Shown here: piece by piece, positions 33,205 through 44,329 of the stretch | Position numbering within the stretch: the stretch's first letter is position 1 | Layout: each line of letters begins with the position of its first letter | Source of the DNA: Embiotoca jacksoni | Taxonomy: Eukaryota > Chordata > Actinopteri > Embiotocidae | NCBI GenBank assembly: GCA_022577435.1 | Contig: JAKOON010000089.1 | Span: 426,001-490,000, forward strand | Length of the DNA stretch: 64,000 nt | Direction of reading: 5' to 3' | Position numbers and translations under genes: made by a program | Notes under the pieces: generated by a model | Database searches by the model: none | What the model was told of the DNA's origin: nothing | What the model saw: the letters and a program-made list of their open reading frames with translations, nothing else

Positions 33205-34881
33205 TTGGAACATTTCTCTCCTGTTGAGCTCTCTGAGTTAACTAGAATTATTTCTTCATCTGGATCCTCCAGCTGTCTGTTAGATCTCATCCCAACTAAA
33301 CTTTTTAAGGAAGTCTTCCCTTTAATTAATACTTCCATATTAGATCAGATCAACCTATCTATTGTAACCAGCTATGTACCGCAGGCTTTTAAAGTGGCTG
33401 TAATTAAACCTTCACTTAAAAAGACGACTCTTGATCAGCTGTTTTAGGAAACTACAGACCAATTTACAACCTGACGTTTATTTCTAAAATCCTTGAAAAA
33501 GTTGTTTCAAATCAACTTTGTGATCATTTCCAAAGGAATGATCTGTTTGAAGATGTTCAGTCTTTAGAGTTCATCATAGCACAGAAACAGCTCTGGTGAA
33601 AGTTACTAACGACCTTTTATTAGCCTCAGATAATGGACTCGTCTCTGTACTTGTTCTTCTGGACCTCAGTGCTACTTTTGATACGATTGATCATACGATC
33701 TTATTACAGAGATCAGAAGACGTTACGAGGATTAAAGGAACTGCATTAGACTGGTTCAAATCCTACTTATCAGATAGATTCCAGTTTGTCCATGTCAACA
33801 ATGAGTCTTCCAGACAAACAAGAGTTAGTTATGGAGTTCCACAAGGCTCAGTGTTAGGCCCAATACTTTTTACTTTGTACATGCTTCCATTAGGAGATGT
33901 CATCAGGAAGCACTGCATCAACTTCCATTGTTATGCAGATGACACTCAGCTATATCTTTCTATAAAACCAGATGAAACTAATCAGTTAGTAAAACTTGAA
34001 GCCTGTCTAAAAGACATAAAGACCTGGATGACCAAAAACTTCCTGCTTCTAAATTCAGACAAAACAGAAGTTCTTGTACTTGGTCCTAAACACCTCAGAA
34101 ACTCTTTCTGTAATCACTTAGTTACTCTAGATGACGTTGTCTTGGCCTCCAGCAAAACTGTGAGGAACCTTGGAGTCATCTTTGACGAGGATTTGTCCTT
34201 TAGACACCAGATAAAGCAAATCTCCAGAACTGCCTTCTTTCATCTACGTAATATTAATAAAATCAGGAAAATCCTTCCTCAGCGTGACGCAGAAAAACTC
34301 ATTCACGTGTTTGTTACTTCTAGACTAGATTATTATAATTCCTTGTTGTTAGGATGTCCAAATTACTCATTAAAAACCTGCAGCTGATCCAAAATGCTGC
34401 AGCAAGAGTACTGATGGGATTTATCAAGAGAGATCATATTTCTCCAGTTTTAGCTTCTCTTCACTGGCTTCCTGTGAAATCAAGAATAGAGTTTAAAATT
34501 ATCTTGATGACTTACAAAGCTCTACATGACCAGGCTCCATCATATCTTAGAGATCTTATAGAACCATATAATCCTAGCAGAGCACTTCTCTCTCAGTACG
34601 CTGGTCTACTTGTGGTTCCTCGAGTTTCCAGAAGTAGAATGGGAGGCGGAGCTTCAGTTTTCAGGCTCCTCCCCTGTGGAACCAGCTCCCAGTTTGTGTT
34701 GGAGGGGCAGAAATCCTCTCTAGCTTTAAGATTAGACTCAAAACGTTCCTTCTTGATGAAGCCTATAGTTAGGGCTGGCTCAGGTAGACCTGAACCAACC
34801 CTTAGTTATGCTGTTATAGGCCGAGGCTGCTGGAGGACCTCGTTACATGCTGAGCTTCTTTTCTTTCCTCCTACTCTTTAA
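33205..34881 (+). pseudogene. LINE reverse transcriptase, frameshifted
   Basis: Remnant of the RT that copies LINE RNA into the nicked target. The front part (33205-33447) has ELTRIISSSGSS and VAVIKPSLKK, then a stop and frame changes. The main open frame 33596-34387 carries LVLLDLSATFDTIDHTIL, GVPQGSVLGPILFTLYMLPL (about 33835-33895) and the catalytic YADDTQLYLS (YADD at 33932-33943). A frameshift at about 34354-34385 leads to LQLIQNAAARVLMGF and VLASLHWLPVKSRIEFKI, the standard post-RT region of CR1/L2/Rex1 LINEs. Catalytic residues are intact, but the ORF is not continuous. Clade assignment within CR1/L2/Rex1 is uncertain. Confidence 0.93.
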
Positions 34882-35161
34882 CTGACTCATACCTCACCAT
34901 CTTCTTCTCTCCCATAGTTTCTTCTTATTATCTGTTGTCTCCATTCAGTTCCTTCACTCGTGTAGTTTCTGTTCTTTCTTTTCCAGATGTCCCGTCATGG
35001 AGCTGCATGTCTCTGCTCTGTGATTGTCGTCTCCACCAACAGTTCTTCTCTTCTATCTCTATGCTGTCCTTTTCTCTCTCTGCTCTCCTCTCACCCCAAC
35101 TGGTCGAGGCAGATGCTCCGCCCACCTCTGATCCTGGTTCTGTTAACAGATGCTCCGCCCA

Positions 35162-35778
35162 CATTTCCTTTCCATCTTTCTAGTCGCTGCCTAGCAGAGC
35201 GTAGTTCTGAGTTGTACCACGGAGACAACTTCCTCTGGTTCATGACTCTCTTCTTCAGAGGGGCGACATCATCTAGAGTTGTAGCAGAGATACTGCAGTG
35301 TTTTCTACCAGATGATCCACTAGTGTGGGACTAAGATCAACGTAGATGTCTTCCACTGCTTTAACACACGGCATCGAAGAGGATAAACATGTAACTGCTT
35401 CCTTAAACTTGACCACGACATCATCTGACAGACATCTACTGTAGTGGGATTTATTCCCACATGCTGTGTCGTCCATTATTGGAACTTCAGATGTTGATAA
35501 GAAGTGGTCCGACAAAACAGGGTTTGGAGAAAATACTATTACATTTTCAGTTTCCATCCCATATTACAGCACCAGATGGAGGGTGTGGTTACCACGGTGA
35601 CAGGGTTTATTTACATCCTGATAAAAGCCTATAGAATCTAATAATGAGCTGAAAGTAGAACTGAGGCTGTCGTTGTCCATGTCAACATGAATGTTAAAGT
35701 CTCCCGCTATCATCACTTTATCTGAACTCAGCACTAAATCTGATCAAAAGTCAGAATTCAGTTAGAAACTCTGAATAA
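35162..35778 (-). mobile_element. Inverted second copy of the LINE endonuclease region
   Basis: The reverse complement of 32246-32862, both about 617 bp and nearly identical by eye. It includes a 94-residue frame with VIVFSPNPVLSDHFLSTSEV. It follows directly after the 3' UTR of the long LINE with no intervening sequence. The arrangement could be a separate truncated insertion or a rearrangement. Confidence 0.9.
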
Positions 35779-35917
35779 ACACAAGGCTTCTCCACAGGAG
35801 TCCTCCTTAAAGGTTAACTGTTGAACAAAAGACATCTGATGAAAAGTCTCATCATAAGTATAAAAGTTAGTGCGTAATGCATTAAGTTGGTTTGAACAGG
35901 GAACAGTATATAACTTT

Positions 35918-36805
35918 ATTTGGCAGCATATGTTGCTCCAAAACCTGAATATATCATTCAGCATTAATGCTTCCTTCCAGATGTTCAAGCTACCCATGCC
36001 ATGTGCACTAATGCATCCCTGTACCATCACAGATGCTGGCTTTAGAACTGAACTGATAACAAGCTGGATGGTCCCTCTCCTCTTTAACCTGGAGGATGCA
36101 GCGTCCATGATTTCCAAACAGAATCTCAGATTGTGATCCATCAGACCTCAGGACAGTTGTCCACTTCACCTCAGTCCATCTTCAATGATCTCGGTCCAGA
36201 GAAGGCAGCGGTGTTTCTGGATCATGTTTCTATCTGGTTTCTTCTTTGGAGAGTTTTAACATCATTTGTGGAAGCAGCGATGAACTGTGTTCACAGACGA
36301 TGGTTTTCACAAGTGTTCCTGAGCCCATGCAGTGATTTCCACTCCAGAATAGTGTGTTTTTAATGCAGTGCTGCCTGAGGGCCCGAAGATCACCACCATC
36401 CAATATTGGTTTCCAGCCTTGTCCCTTGTGTTCAGAGATTTCTCCAGATTCTCTGAATCTTTTAATGATATTATGAACCGTAGACGATGAAATCCACTAA
36501 TTCTTTGTAGTTTTACGTTGAGGAACATTATTCTTAGATTGTTGAACTATTTTCCAACACAGTCTTTCAGAGAGTGGTGAACCTCTCCCCATCTTCACTG
36601 TTGAGAGACTCTGCCTCTCTGAAATAATAATTTTATACCCAATCATGTTACTGATCTGTTGCCATGGTAAAATAATTAGTTGTCAGATGTTCCACCAGAT
36701 GTTTTTTTTTGTTGTTGTTGTTGCGTTACACAACTTTTCAAGTCTGTTGTTGACATTTAAAATGTGCATCCCAATCCTGTCCCAACTTTTTGGGAAACAG
36801 GATTG
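35918..36805 (-). mobile_element. Tc1-like element, second family, copy C
   Basis: Starts abruptly with GGCAGCATATGTTGCTCC (17008 in copy B) and runs to the worn right inverted repeat near 36780-36805 (CCTGTCCCAACTTTTTGGGA). It includes the same defective transposase frame as copy B (35930-36141, KPASVMVQGC). Only a few substitutions separate it from copy B. The right end has a local GTT expansion near 36709-36722. Confidence 0.87.
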
Positions 36806-36965
36806 TGTTATTAATTGCATTAACACATGTCAGAAATATTATTTATTATTATAGGCGTCATTGGTTCCTGAATAAACAGGGACCCTCCATGAGGTCATGT
36901 GTACAAGGTCATTCAAAACCACAACACCATATTTGGAGCGTAGAGAAGAGGTGGGGAAGTCAGAT

Positions 36966-37092
36966 ACAGTTTGTGTATTCTTCACATTTTAACTTTGTTC
37001 AGATGGTGGGTAAGATCAAAAGGAAATTTGAAAAAGTGAACAGCAACGTGGGTCCGGCCGGCAAGGAGCTGAACTGGGCACTCAGCCGCTGA
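36966..37092 (+). CDS. Possible host exon (uncertain)
   Basis: A short open segment ending in TGA at 37090-37092, reading MVGKIKRKFEKVNSNVGPA and ending LNWALSR. Just before its ATG (37004) is CATTTTAACTTTGTTCAG, a good-looking 3' splice acceptor with a pyrimidine run. The last 15 codons prefer G or C in the third position, unlike the AT-rich surroundings. A GGTAAGA right after the ATG could instead be a splice donor. I do not recognise the protein. It might be a terminal exon, a pseudogene piece, or chance. Confidence 0.25.
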
Positions 37093-38550
37093 GGGCGTTT
37101 TAAAGGTATTTACCTCACCTCTCAGCCTTCGGGTCACCCAACAAAGTCAGAAAGTATCAGCATTATGACTTTGCTCCTTTCTATGTCATGTTATATGACA
37201 GAACAGCTCATATTGTTTTGTTAAAGCGGCATTATTCCGTTTTTCTTTGATCGCCTGGGGCCATCGAAACAAGCCGAAAACATTTGGCCAATTATCATTT
37301 TGTAAAGTAATTTGTTCGTAGTTATTAATTTCCTTCCAACACTGAGCAACATTAGAACCGTTTTAGCATAAACACAGAACCTGGTGAGGGAAATATCAGG
37401 ACATTTAGCCCAGAAATGTCAAAGAGCAGCTTTTAACCATTTGGTGTCTGTCAGCAGTGTAAAATGGGTTTATGAGATCATTTTCACTGAAACAGGTGTT
37501 GGACACTGGGTTGATGAGAAGGGAGTTATGGGCTCGAAAACTTAACGTTGATTTAGGAGTCCAAACCAGCTGCGTATAACTGAGGAGCTGCTCATGACCG
37601 TCTGTCAGTTCATCTCTACAACGGACTCTTTTCATGTGTGATCCACTGTTGGTATAAAAGTTAGTGAAGCTTTAAATCTGTGTTAAGGTAAGATTTTAAA
37701 GTTTCCTTCAGTTGCATTTTCTGCAAAAAGAGAAACTCAGAGTAGAAAACAGCGTGGGAGATATTCAGGCTTTCCAGGAAAAACTGGACATTTTAAGGTG
37801 GAAATGTGTTTTCTAACGTATTTACTGCTCTCATGTACTCCAGTCCACCTCTTAGTCATTATGTTAAGAGGAGCTGACTTTAATTCTCTGTGTAAACCTA
37901 TTGACTGCACCGCAGGCCGAACATGTGATCTCTCTGCAAGGAGAGGAAATCTGTGAATTTAAACAGGAAGAGAAAATCGGACTCGAACACTTTGAGCCGT
38001 TCAGGATCCCATGTGGTTTTCGTAGTCATGATATCAGAAATATGTGCATATATCTTTGAACTGGTGTAACATAACCTCCTCTTGTTGGTGCTGGCAGTCA
38101 GCTTAAGATCATAATCGTCAGAATAAAGAAAAACATGTCACTGAAACACTGAACAGTTATGACAGTTTAGGAGCCAACAGATGAAATATTTTGACATCTT
38201 ACTGTACGTGTGCAGTAACATGTAACCTTTCAGGTCTTAACTCCTGCCGTCCCATCAGGGCTGCATTAGTGCAGCTTGGCCCACTTTTGGCTGTAAACGA
38301 GGTGAAAATCTAAACCCAGAGGAGCCCATTAGGCTTTGAGTCAGTAGAAAGCATCAGATGGAGGTTCGGTGCATCGCAGACGCCTCGCACCAGCAACAAG
38401 CTGACCGTCTGGGTTTTCAGCAAAAAACCTTTTACATAATTTTTGCTTTGGCGGCTGAGAGGACGAACTAGAAGCTACGAGGATGAAGACACAGCTGGTC
38501 TGACTCAGAGGTGACAGAGACGCAACTGCTGATAATGACAGACACAACCA
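37093..38550. other. No recognised gene
   Basis: Unique-looking AT-rich DNA without assignable frames. Confidence 0.5.
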
Positions 38551-38615
38551 GGGGGACACAGAGGGACGTGCAGGGACACAGAGGAATGAGGGAGACAGAG
38601 GGACATGCAGGGACC
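38551..38615. repeat. Short imperfect tandem repeat
   Basis: About three degenerate units built from GGGACACAGAGGGACGTGCA. Confidence 0.7.
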
Positions 38616-38929
38616 TTTATCTAATAATACAAACTGTGCTTTTAATTTCAACTGTCTATTCTGAACAAGTGGTCATTATGTGGAAGGATTTTATTTATTT
38701 AACCTCATTTCAAACATCAGCAGCACTTTTCCTCGGATCACCCAGAGGTGTGAATATGGAGAAAGTGTTTATTAAAGATTCTGTGCTAGATTCTCTGTAA
38801 AGGTCTCGCATGAGTCCCTGATGGAATATGATTTATACGATCATTGTGTTGTTGGATTTTAAGTCTTGTTTGAACCCGTAGGTTGTTTTGCTGTGATGGC
38901 TTATTAAACCCTATTGTTATTCAAGCAAT

Positions 38930-39535
38930 TATTATTCTCGTTTCTTATTTTTCTCCGCAAACAACTGCCTTTTTGGAGGCTTTACCATATTCAAAAACTC
39001 ATGAAATTTGGTACACACATCTCTCCCGGCGAAAAAAAATCATATTCTAGTGGAGTCGCCAGTGGGCGTGGCCAAATGGCTCGCTAGCGCCCCCTAAAGA
39101 GATGCCCCGGCGGGTACATTTACTAACATGCACAAAATTTGGTGGACACGTGTATCACACCTAGACGTACAAAAAAGTTACATTGCACCGTTACGTCAAC
39201 TCGACAGGAAGTCCACTATTTTGAGCATCTCGCCATGAAACTACAACTGACTGTAACATTTATGTACATATTCCGATTTTCCTCAAACATTACATCTTTG
39301 ATAACAGTCCTGTCCTGAGGACACCTGTATGGTAATATTTGCTCGTAGTCGTAGCGCCCCCTGCTGGAGACAGGAAACAAGAAAAAAATGTAAACTGCAA
39401 GCGGGGATAAGCGGGGAAAAGCAGGTCCTCACACGGTGCGCGTCGGGGCACCGGCAGCCCCGAACCGCTGGATCCCTGACGCGCACCGTGCGAGGGCCCG
39501 CATATCACTGCTTGCAGTTTTAATTTATGATTATT
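38930..39535. repeat. Unclassified dispersed repeat, single-unit copy with hairpin
   Basis: Shares ordered blocks with 14510-15715: CTTTTTGGAGGCTTTACC, AAAACTCATGAAA, GTGGGCGTGGCCAAATGGCT, GTGTATCACACCTAGA and CGCCATGAAACTACA. The end carries a near-perfect inverted repeat of about 21 bp (39427-39447 against 39474-39496), then CTTGCAGTTTTAA. A complementary AAACTGCAAGC lies at about 39391, so the hairpin is nested between a second, outer pair of short inverted repeats. Confidence 0.78.
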
Positions 39536-40917
39536 ATTTCTGTTCAGAGATCTTCATTACTCTTGCTTGATGCTCATTTTGCTGCATTTTCCTGGATTCA
39601 CTGCACCTGAAGAAAAATCTCAAAAAATCATTGAAAAACTACAGTAGTCCATAAAGGACTTTTTTAGGAACAGTCGGATACAACAGTCCTGCCATGTTCA
39701 GAATCCTCCTACACTCAGTTTGTGTTGACATCGTCAGATGGGATTATTCTACTTTGTGCTTATTGTTGACGTTGTGATGAGGCACTGGACTGCATCACGT
39801 TGAAAAGAGTCCTCTCCATTAACATACACCAGCTGTTGTATTAGATTGCAAAAGTGTTCCAAATGGAGTGTTTAGTGAGTGTTCATACAGCAGTTTTCTG
39901 AAGGTTGTCACCACATTTTTATACCTTAAGGAGCAAAAAGTCACATTTTATCACAATGCATCATTAACAGTACTGTTAACCAACCCTCAATAAATTATGT
40001 ATAATAATAGTAATAACAATAATAGTATCAATGATATAAAACTTTAATCATACAGTACTTTTCAAAACAAAATGTTTTACAACAAAAAATAATCGAGTAA
40101 CAATGAACAATCAAACTAGTGAGAAATGATAGAGGAAAGAGAGAAAAAGCTTTTTTTAAAGACAAGTTTTTGAGAAGTGATTTTAAAGATCTCCCTGATC
40201 CTGGAAGCTTCAGATCCTCAGAAAGTTCCAACACTGAAGGGCCCGACCGAGAAAACCCGATCACCTTTAGTCTCGAACCGGGACTTAAGAACAGCCAGCG
40301 AAGCTCAGCTGAGGATCTGAGGCTGTGCTCGTGGGGGAAATATAGACAGTATCATTGGTGATACTACAGTGTTTCACAGTCCTGAACTGATAAGTATACT
40401 TCATGGATTTAGACCAGTGGTTCCCAGCTGGACTCAGCTTTCACCACACAGTCCAGTACACAGACCAAGATGACGTCCGTTCATATTTCCATCCATCCAT
40501 TCTGCCTCTCAGTGTAATTCAATCCTTTCTGTCAGGAGAAATATTTGTTACTTTACCAAACTCCCAATTTAATCTTAAAAATTAAAGAGAGTAACTTCAG
40601 TAATGACTTAAAGCTCAATAAAATAAAAAATAATATTATGATGAGGGCTTAAAATAAGCACTCAAATCTAATCTTAAACTAATCTACTCATCTCACTCTG
40701 CTGTTTTCATGAAACATCAAGAAGTCACATTCCTGAGTCGTCTGCGTAGCCAGGTAACATCCACCTGAACAGGAAGTCGTTCATAAAGCTCCACCACCAG
40801 ATTCAGAATCCAGACGAGTTCATGAAGTGAAAGAGAGAAAATTCCCTGCTGTCAATCTGAAGAGCAGAGAACAGTGATATTACTGAGGCCATGTGTCAAG
40901 CAGAGATGAGGTTGTAT

Positions 40918-40918
<1 letters not shown>
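39536..40918. other. No recognised gene; probable old repeat at 40000-40400
   Basis: 40000-40400 has the look of a dispersed fish repeat in reverse orientation (AATAATAG runs followed by a GGAAGCTTCAGATCCTCAG block), but I could not identify it. The rest is unassigned. Confidence 0.4.

Positions 40919-40970
<52 letters not shown>
40919..40970. repeat. (AC)n microsatellite
   Basis: About 25 AC units. Confidence 0.98.
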
Positions 40971-40972
<2 letters not shown>

Positions 40973-41342
40973 AACTGTCTCTGTTACTAGACTAATGCAT
41001 TCCTTTAAAACAGCACACAAACTCCGGCAGTACGTCACAGATGTCAGACTGAACTGTCACTAAAATCCATTCAACCAATCACAATCTGCAATATTTAGTG
41101 CAACGTGGTATAAATGACTATGCTGTCATATTGTAAAGAAAAATAAAACAAGAAATGCGGTAAAAATCATGAAGCAGATTGAAAGTTTCACGCTGTCTGA
41201 GGCAGTGCTCAGTGATTCAGGACTACCTGGTACTGATTCAGGATCCAGACTGAAGTATGCTCTCTATAATCCATCTTCCTTCAGGTGCTGAGCTCCCTGT
41301 GATGTCAGCTGGATCCCGACAGAACACATGACAGTGAGGGAG

Positions 41343-41345
<3 letters not shown>

Positions 41346-41406
<61 letters not shown>
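41346..41406. repeat. (GT)n microsatellite
   Basis: About 30 GT units, complementary to the (AC)n tract 375 bp upstream. Confidence 0.98.
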
Positions 41407-41407
<1 letters not shown>

Positions 41408-41730
41408 CTGGTACCATCCTATACCATTAGTCTGGATCAGACAAGCTGAACCTTATTTCTTCTGACAAACACTGTTCATATCTTATTGTCCATATGGTGA
41501 TTGGAATACAAATTCACAAAAAAAAATTTAAACAAAAAACTGATAACAGGGAACTATTTTTAGTTTTAAATCAAAATCCTAAACTTAAATTGAAATATAT
41601 TTGTTGATGCAGATGATTAATGTTTGGTTGCTGCAGCAGATATAAGATATGGAGTTGTGGGATGGAGAGAGGAGCAGAGGCAACACCTGATTATTTATCA
41701 GCTCCACCAACAGAAAAGGCATTTCTCTGT
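41407..41730. other. No recognised gene
   Basis: AT-rich DNA. Confidence 0.5.
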
Positions 41731-42170
41731 CAAGCATGAAACAACCACAGGTTGTGTACTAAAGAAGGATGCATACTGTGTATTCAGCTGTGGTGAAGAA
41801 ATGTAAAACACACAACACATTTAGCAGCGAGTCATATGTTGTGTACTTCGTGTCAGACACACAACATCCCACCGGGTGTTTGACTTGCATGGAAGCCGCT
41901 TCGTGTGGTTTGCTGCCAGCTGATCCTGCAGTCTGAGTGATGCATTGGCCTGTCAACAGCATTATCTCCTCCATCACTGTGGTGCGCTGCTGCACCACAG
42001 GCGCTTGCACATGGAAGGATTCCAGATAGGCCCATTCAAATGGTGCAAACTGCACTGACAGTTTAACATCAGTAACACCAACATGGTGAAGTGTGTATGG
42101 ATAAAATCCGAGACCATCGACGACGTGGTTCACCAATGAGTGGGATTGAGCTGATAAAAGATATATCATT
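41731..42170 (-). CDS. Unidentified coding-like segment, minus strand
   Basis: A minus-strand open frame (136 residues from 42169 to 41759) with balanced, protein-like composition: SLVNHVVDGLGFYPYTL, DVKLSVQFAPFEWAYLESFH, QQRTTVMEEIMLLTG. Just upstream, near 42153-42168 on the minus strand, is TATCTTTTATCAG, a plausible splice acceptor, which would start the exon inside this frame at QSHSLVNH. Two other frames are soon closed. A second coding-like minus segment may exist near 42190-42330 (VMEAVKNGSMQQYVIVDLC). I recognise no family. It may be part of a host gene, a processed pseudogene or an uncharacterised transposon. No neighbour supports a role. Confidence 0.35.
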
Positions 42171-42837
42171 ACATTTAATATGTATTAAATACAGACATGT
42201 ACAGGTTCAGGCACAGGTCAACGATGACATATTGCTGCATGCTTCCATTTTTAACAGCCTCCATAACATAGAACCAGAGGAGTTTCACTGCGTAATAACA
42301 CTGTGTGAAGAGCAGCAAAGTTGACACATCACTTCCTGACTAACTTTAAGACTCGTTGGAAAATATGTGCAGGGACAGAATGGAATCCAGGGGAGGTACC
42401 TGAAAGTAAATCTTTTAAGGCATCAGTGAACTACGAATCAGTTTTCTTAGAGGAGCTCATGGCTGTTGAGTGTCACCAAAAGGTTTGAAGAGTCAGAGAA
42501 TTTATCAGCTCTTCCTGATACCAACAATCCTGACGGGGTCGTTGGGACCTGACGACTTTATGAAGATCTCTATAAACTGCACAAACATTTTCACAATTAC
42601 AGCCAAATATTTTTCTCCTTTTCAAGCCTGTGAAACAAAAAGTAACATTGCATTAACAATCACAGTGGGCTCAGTTTAGATGTGTGTTTGCTGCAGGCCT
42701 TTTGTCTTTTCACTTCTAAAACTCAGCAAAATACAGGAAGTCGTTTGCCCACGAGAGACCAAACTTTTCCATACAACCATAATCAAATGTGTACTTTTAC
42801 CTTTATTTGAATTTTTCTATGTTATTATCATTAAAGG

Positions 42838-44300
42838 TGGATTCTGAAATCCCCTCTGAGACGAAGAGTGGTTCAAATCACCTACGATGATAAGCAGCTC
42901 GCCCAGACGAAGGAAACCAGGGATCCCTCCTGGAGCCAGACCTGGGACGGCAGCTCGCCGGCGAGTGTCTGGTGGCCAGGCCTTCACCCATGGGGCCTGG
43001 CCAGGCTCAGCTCAAAAAAGCGACGTGGAGCCGCCATCATGTGGATACACCACCCACAGGGAGAAGCATCGGGGTGGAGTGCCTTCCCAGCCGGGTGGCA
43101 GACCAGACCAAGAGCCCAGACCAGCTGAACCCCGGCGACAAAGACTAGTTCTATGGATGTGAAACATCACCTGAGTACTGGGGGAAGAGAGGGAGCTGGT
43201 GCAGGAGGTAGAGCGGTACCAGATCAATATATTTGGGCTCACCTCCATGCACAGCACTGGCTCTGGAACCAAGGTCCTGGAGAGGACCTGGACTCTGTCC
43301 TTTTCTGGAGGTGCCAAGGGTGAGAGGTGCTGTGTTTGAGGTCTCCCCGATTAGGGTCCCCTTAATGTGCCTCCCTGATCTATACCCAAATGGTGCTTTG
43401 TTGTCAGACTTCTGGCGAACTCAAACGTGTAGTGAGGGTGAACTGGAAAACATCTGATGGAGGCCCCTGTCCAAAACATGTTTAATTCCCACCTCTGGAA
43501 GAACTTCTCAAGCACCCCGGGGGAGGTTGGGACATGGGATCCGAGTGGACCATGTTCAAAGCTTCCATTGTAGAAGCGTCTGCCAGGAGTTGTGGTCGGA
43601 AAGCCATCGTTGCCTGTTGCAGTGGCAACCCAAGAACCAAGGTGGACCTGGGTAGTGAGGGAAGCTGTCAAGCTGGAGAAGGAGGCCCCTCGGGTCTGGC
43701 TGACTCAGGGGTCTCCTGAAGCAGTTGAGAGGTACCGGAAGACCAGAGGGGCTGCTGTGGTCGTGGATGGAAATTCTAGAGTGTGGGAGGTGTTCAGGGA
43801 AGCCATAGAGAAGGACTTTCTGTTGGCCTCAAGGAAGTTCTGGCAAACCATCCAACGACTCAGGAAGGGAGAGCAAAGCTTACCACAGACTATTATCAGC
43901 GGGGGGAAAGAACTGCTGACTCTAACTGGGGATATCCTCAGGCGGTGGAAAGAGCACTTTGAGGAACACCTGAACCCGAATCCACCCTGAGATGATGAAG
44001 GCGCTGGACATTGCTGGGCTGTCTTGGCTTATACGCCTCTTCAATGTTGCATGGGGGTCGGGATCAGTACCATTGGACTGGCAGACCGGGGTGGTGGTTC
44101 CCATTATAAAAAAGGGGACCGGAGAGTTGCTCCAACTATCGGTGGAGCAGTGCGGATACCGTCCTCATTGTGGAACAGTGGACCACATCTTTACCCTCAC
44201 AGGACTACCGGAGGATCCTGGGAGTTTAACCATCCAGTCTACATGTGCTTTGTGGACCTGGAATGTTCGTCACCTCCTGGTGCAACCCGGCAGCACCGGC
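42838..44300 (+). pseudogene. LINE ORF2 5' half (second LINE family)
   Basis: Plus-strand remnant of the family found at 9350-10735. The endonuclease end is in broken frames (FGLTSMHSTGSGTKVLERTW near 43230-43290). The linker region is well preserved at 43592-43990: VREAVKLEKEAPRVWL, AVERYRKTRGAAVV, DFLLASRKFWQTIQRLRKGE and LRRWKEHFEEHLNP. The front of the RT follows: LDIAGLSWLIRLFNVAWGSG, VPLDWQTGVVVPIIKKG, EQCGYRP, YMCFVDLE. It stops just after that point, before the FADD box, where an LTR-like sequence begins. Several stops and frameshifts are present. Confidence 0.9.
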
Positions 44301-44329
44301 AAGAGAGAGTCAGGTGAGTCTGGGCTCCA

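Larger units (their letters stand above)
31730..35161 (+). mobile_element. CR1/L2/Rex1-type LINE, longest copy in window
   Basis: A 3.4-kb plus-strand non-LTR retrotransposon. Order: a 5' coding start near 31768 (MSSLSLLLF / MFSYNPASF frames), a homopurine tract 31845-32097, endonuclease (about 32200-32860), reverse transcriptase (33205-34390), post-RT region (34354-34700) and a 3' UTR with CAACTGGTCGAGGCAGATG. The final TATATAAA-type tail is missing; the copy stops at 35161 where an inverted endonuclease segment begins. The ORF is broken many times. Confidence 0.9.

Noticed and set aside
35162..35778. Twin-priming inversion of the LINE
   Set aside because: Twin priming inverts the 5' part at the upstream end. 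Here the inverted segment lies beyond the 3' UTR and duplicates sequence still present upstream.
35795..35820. Homology of CCTTTAAGGAGGA to the start of the LINE purine tract
   Set aside because: The match is only about 13 bases and the flanks do not agree; likely chance.
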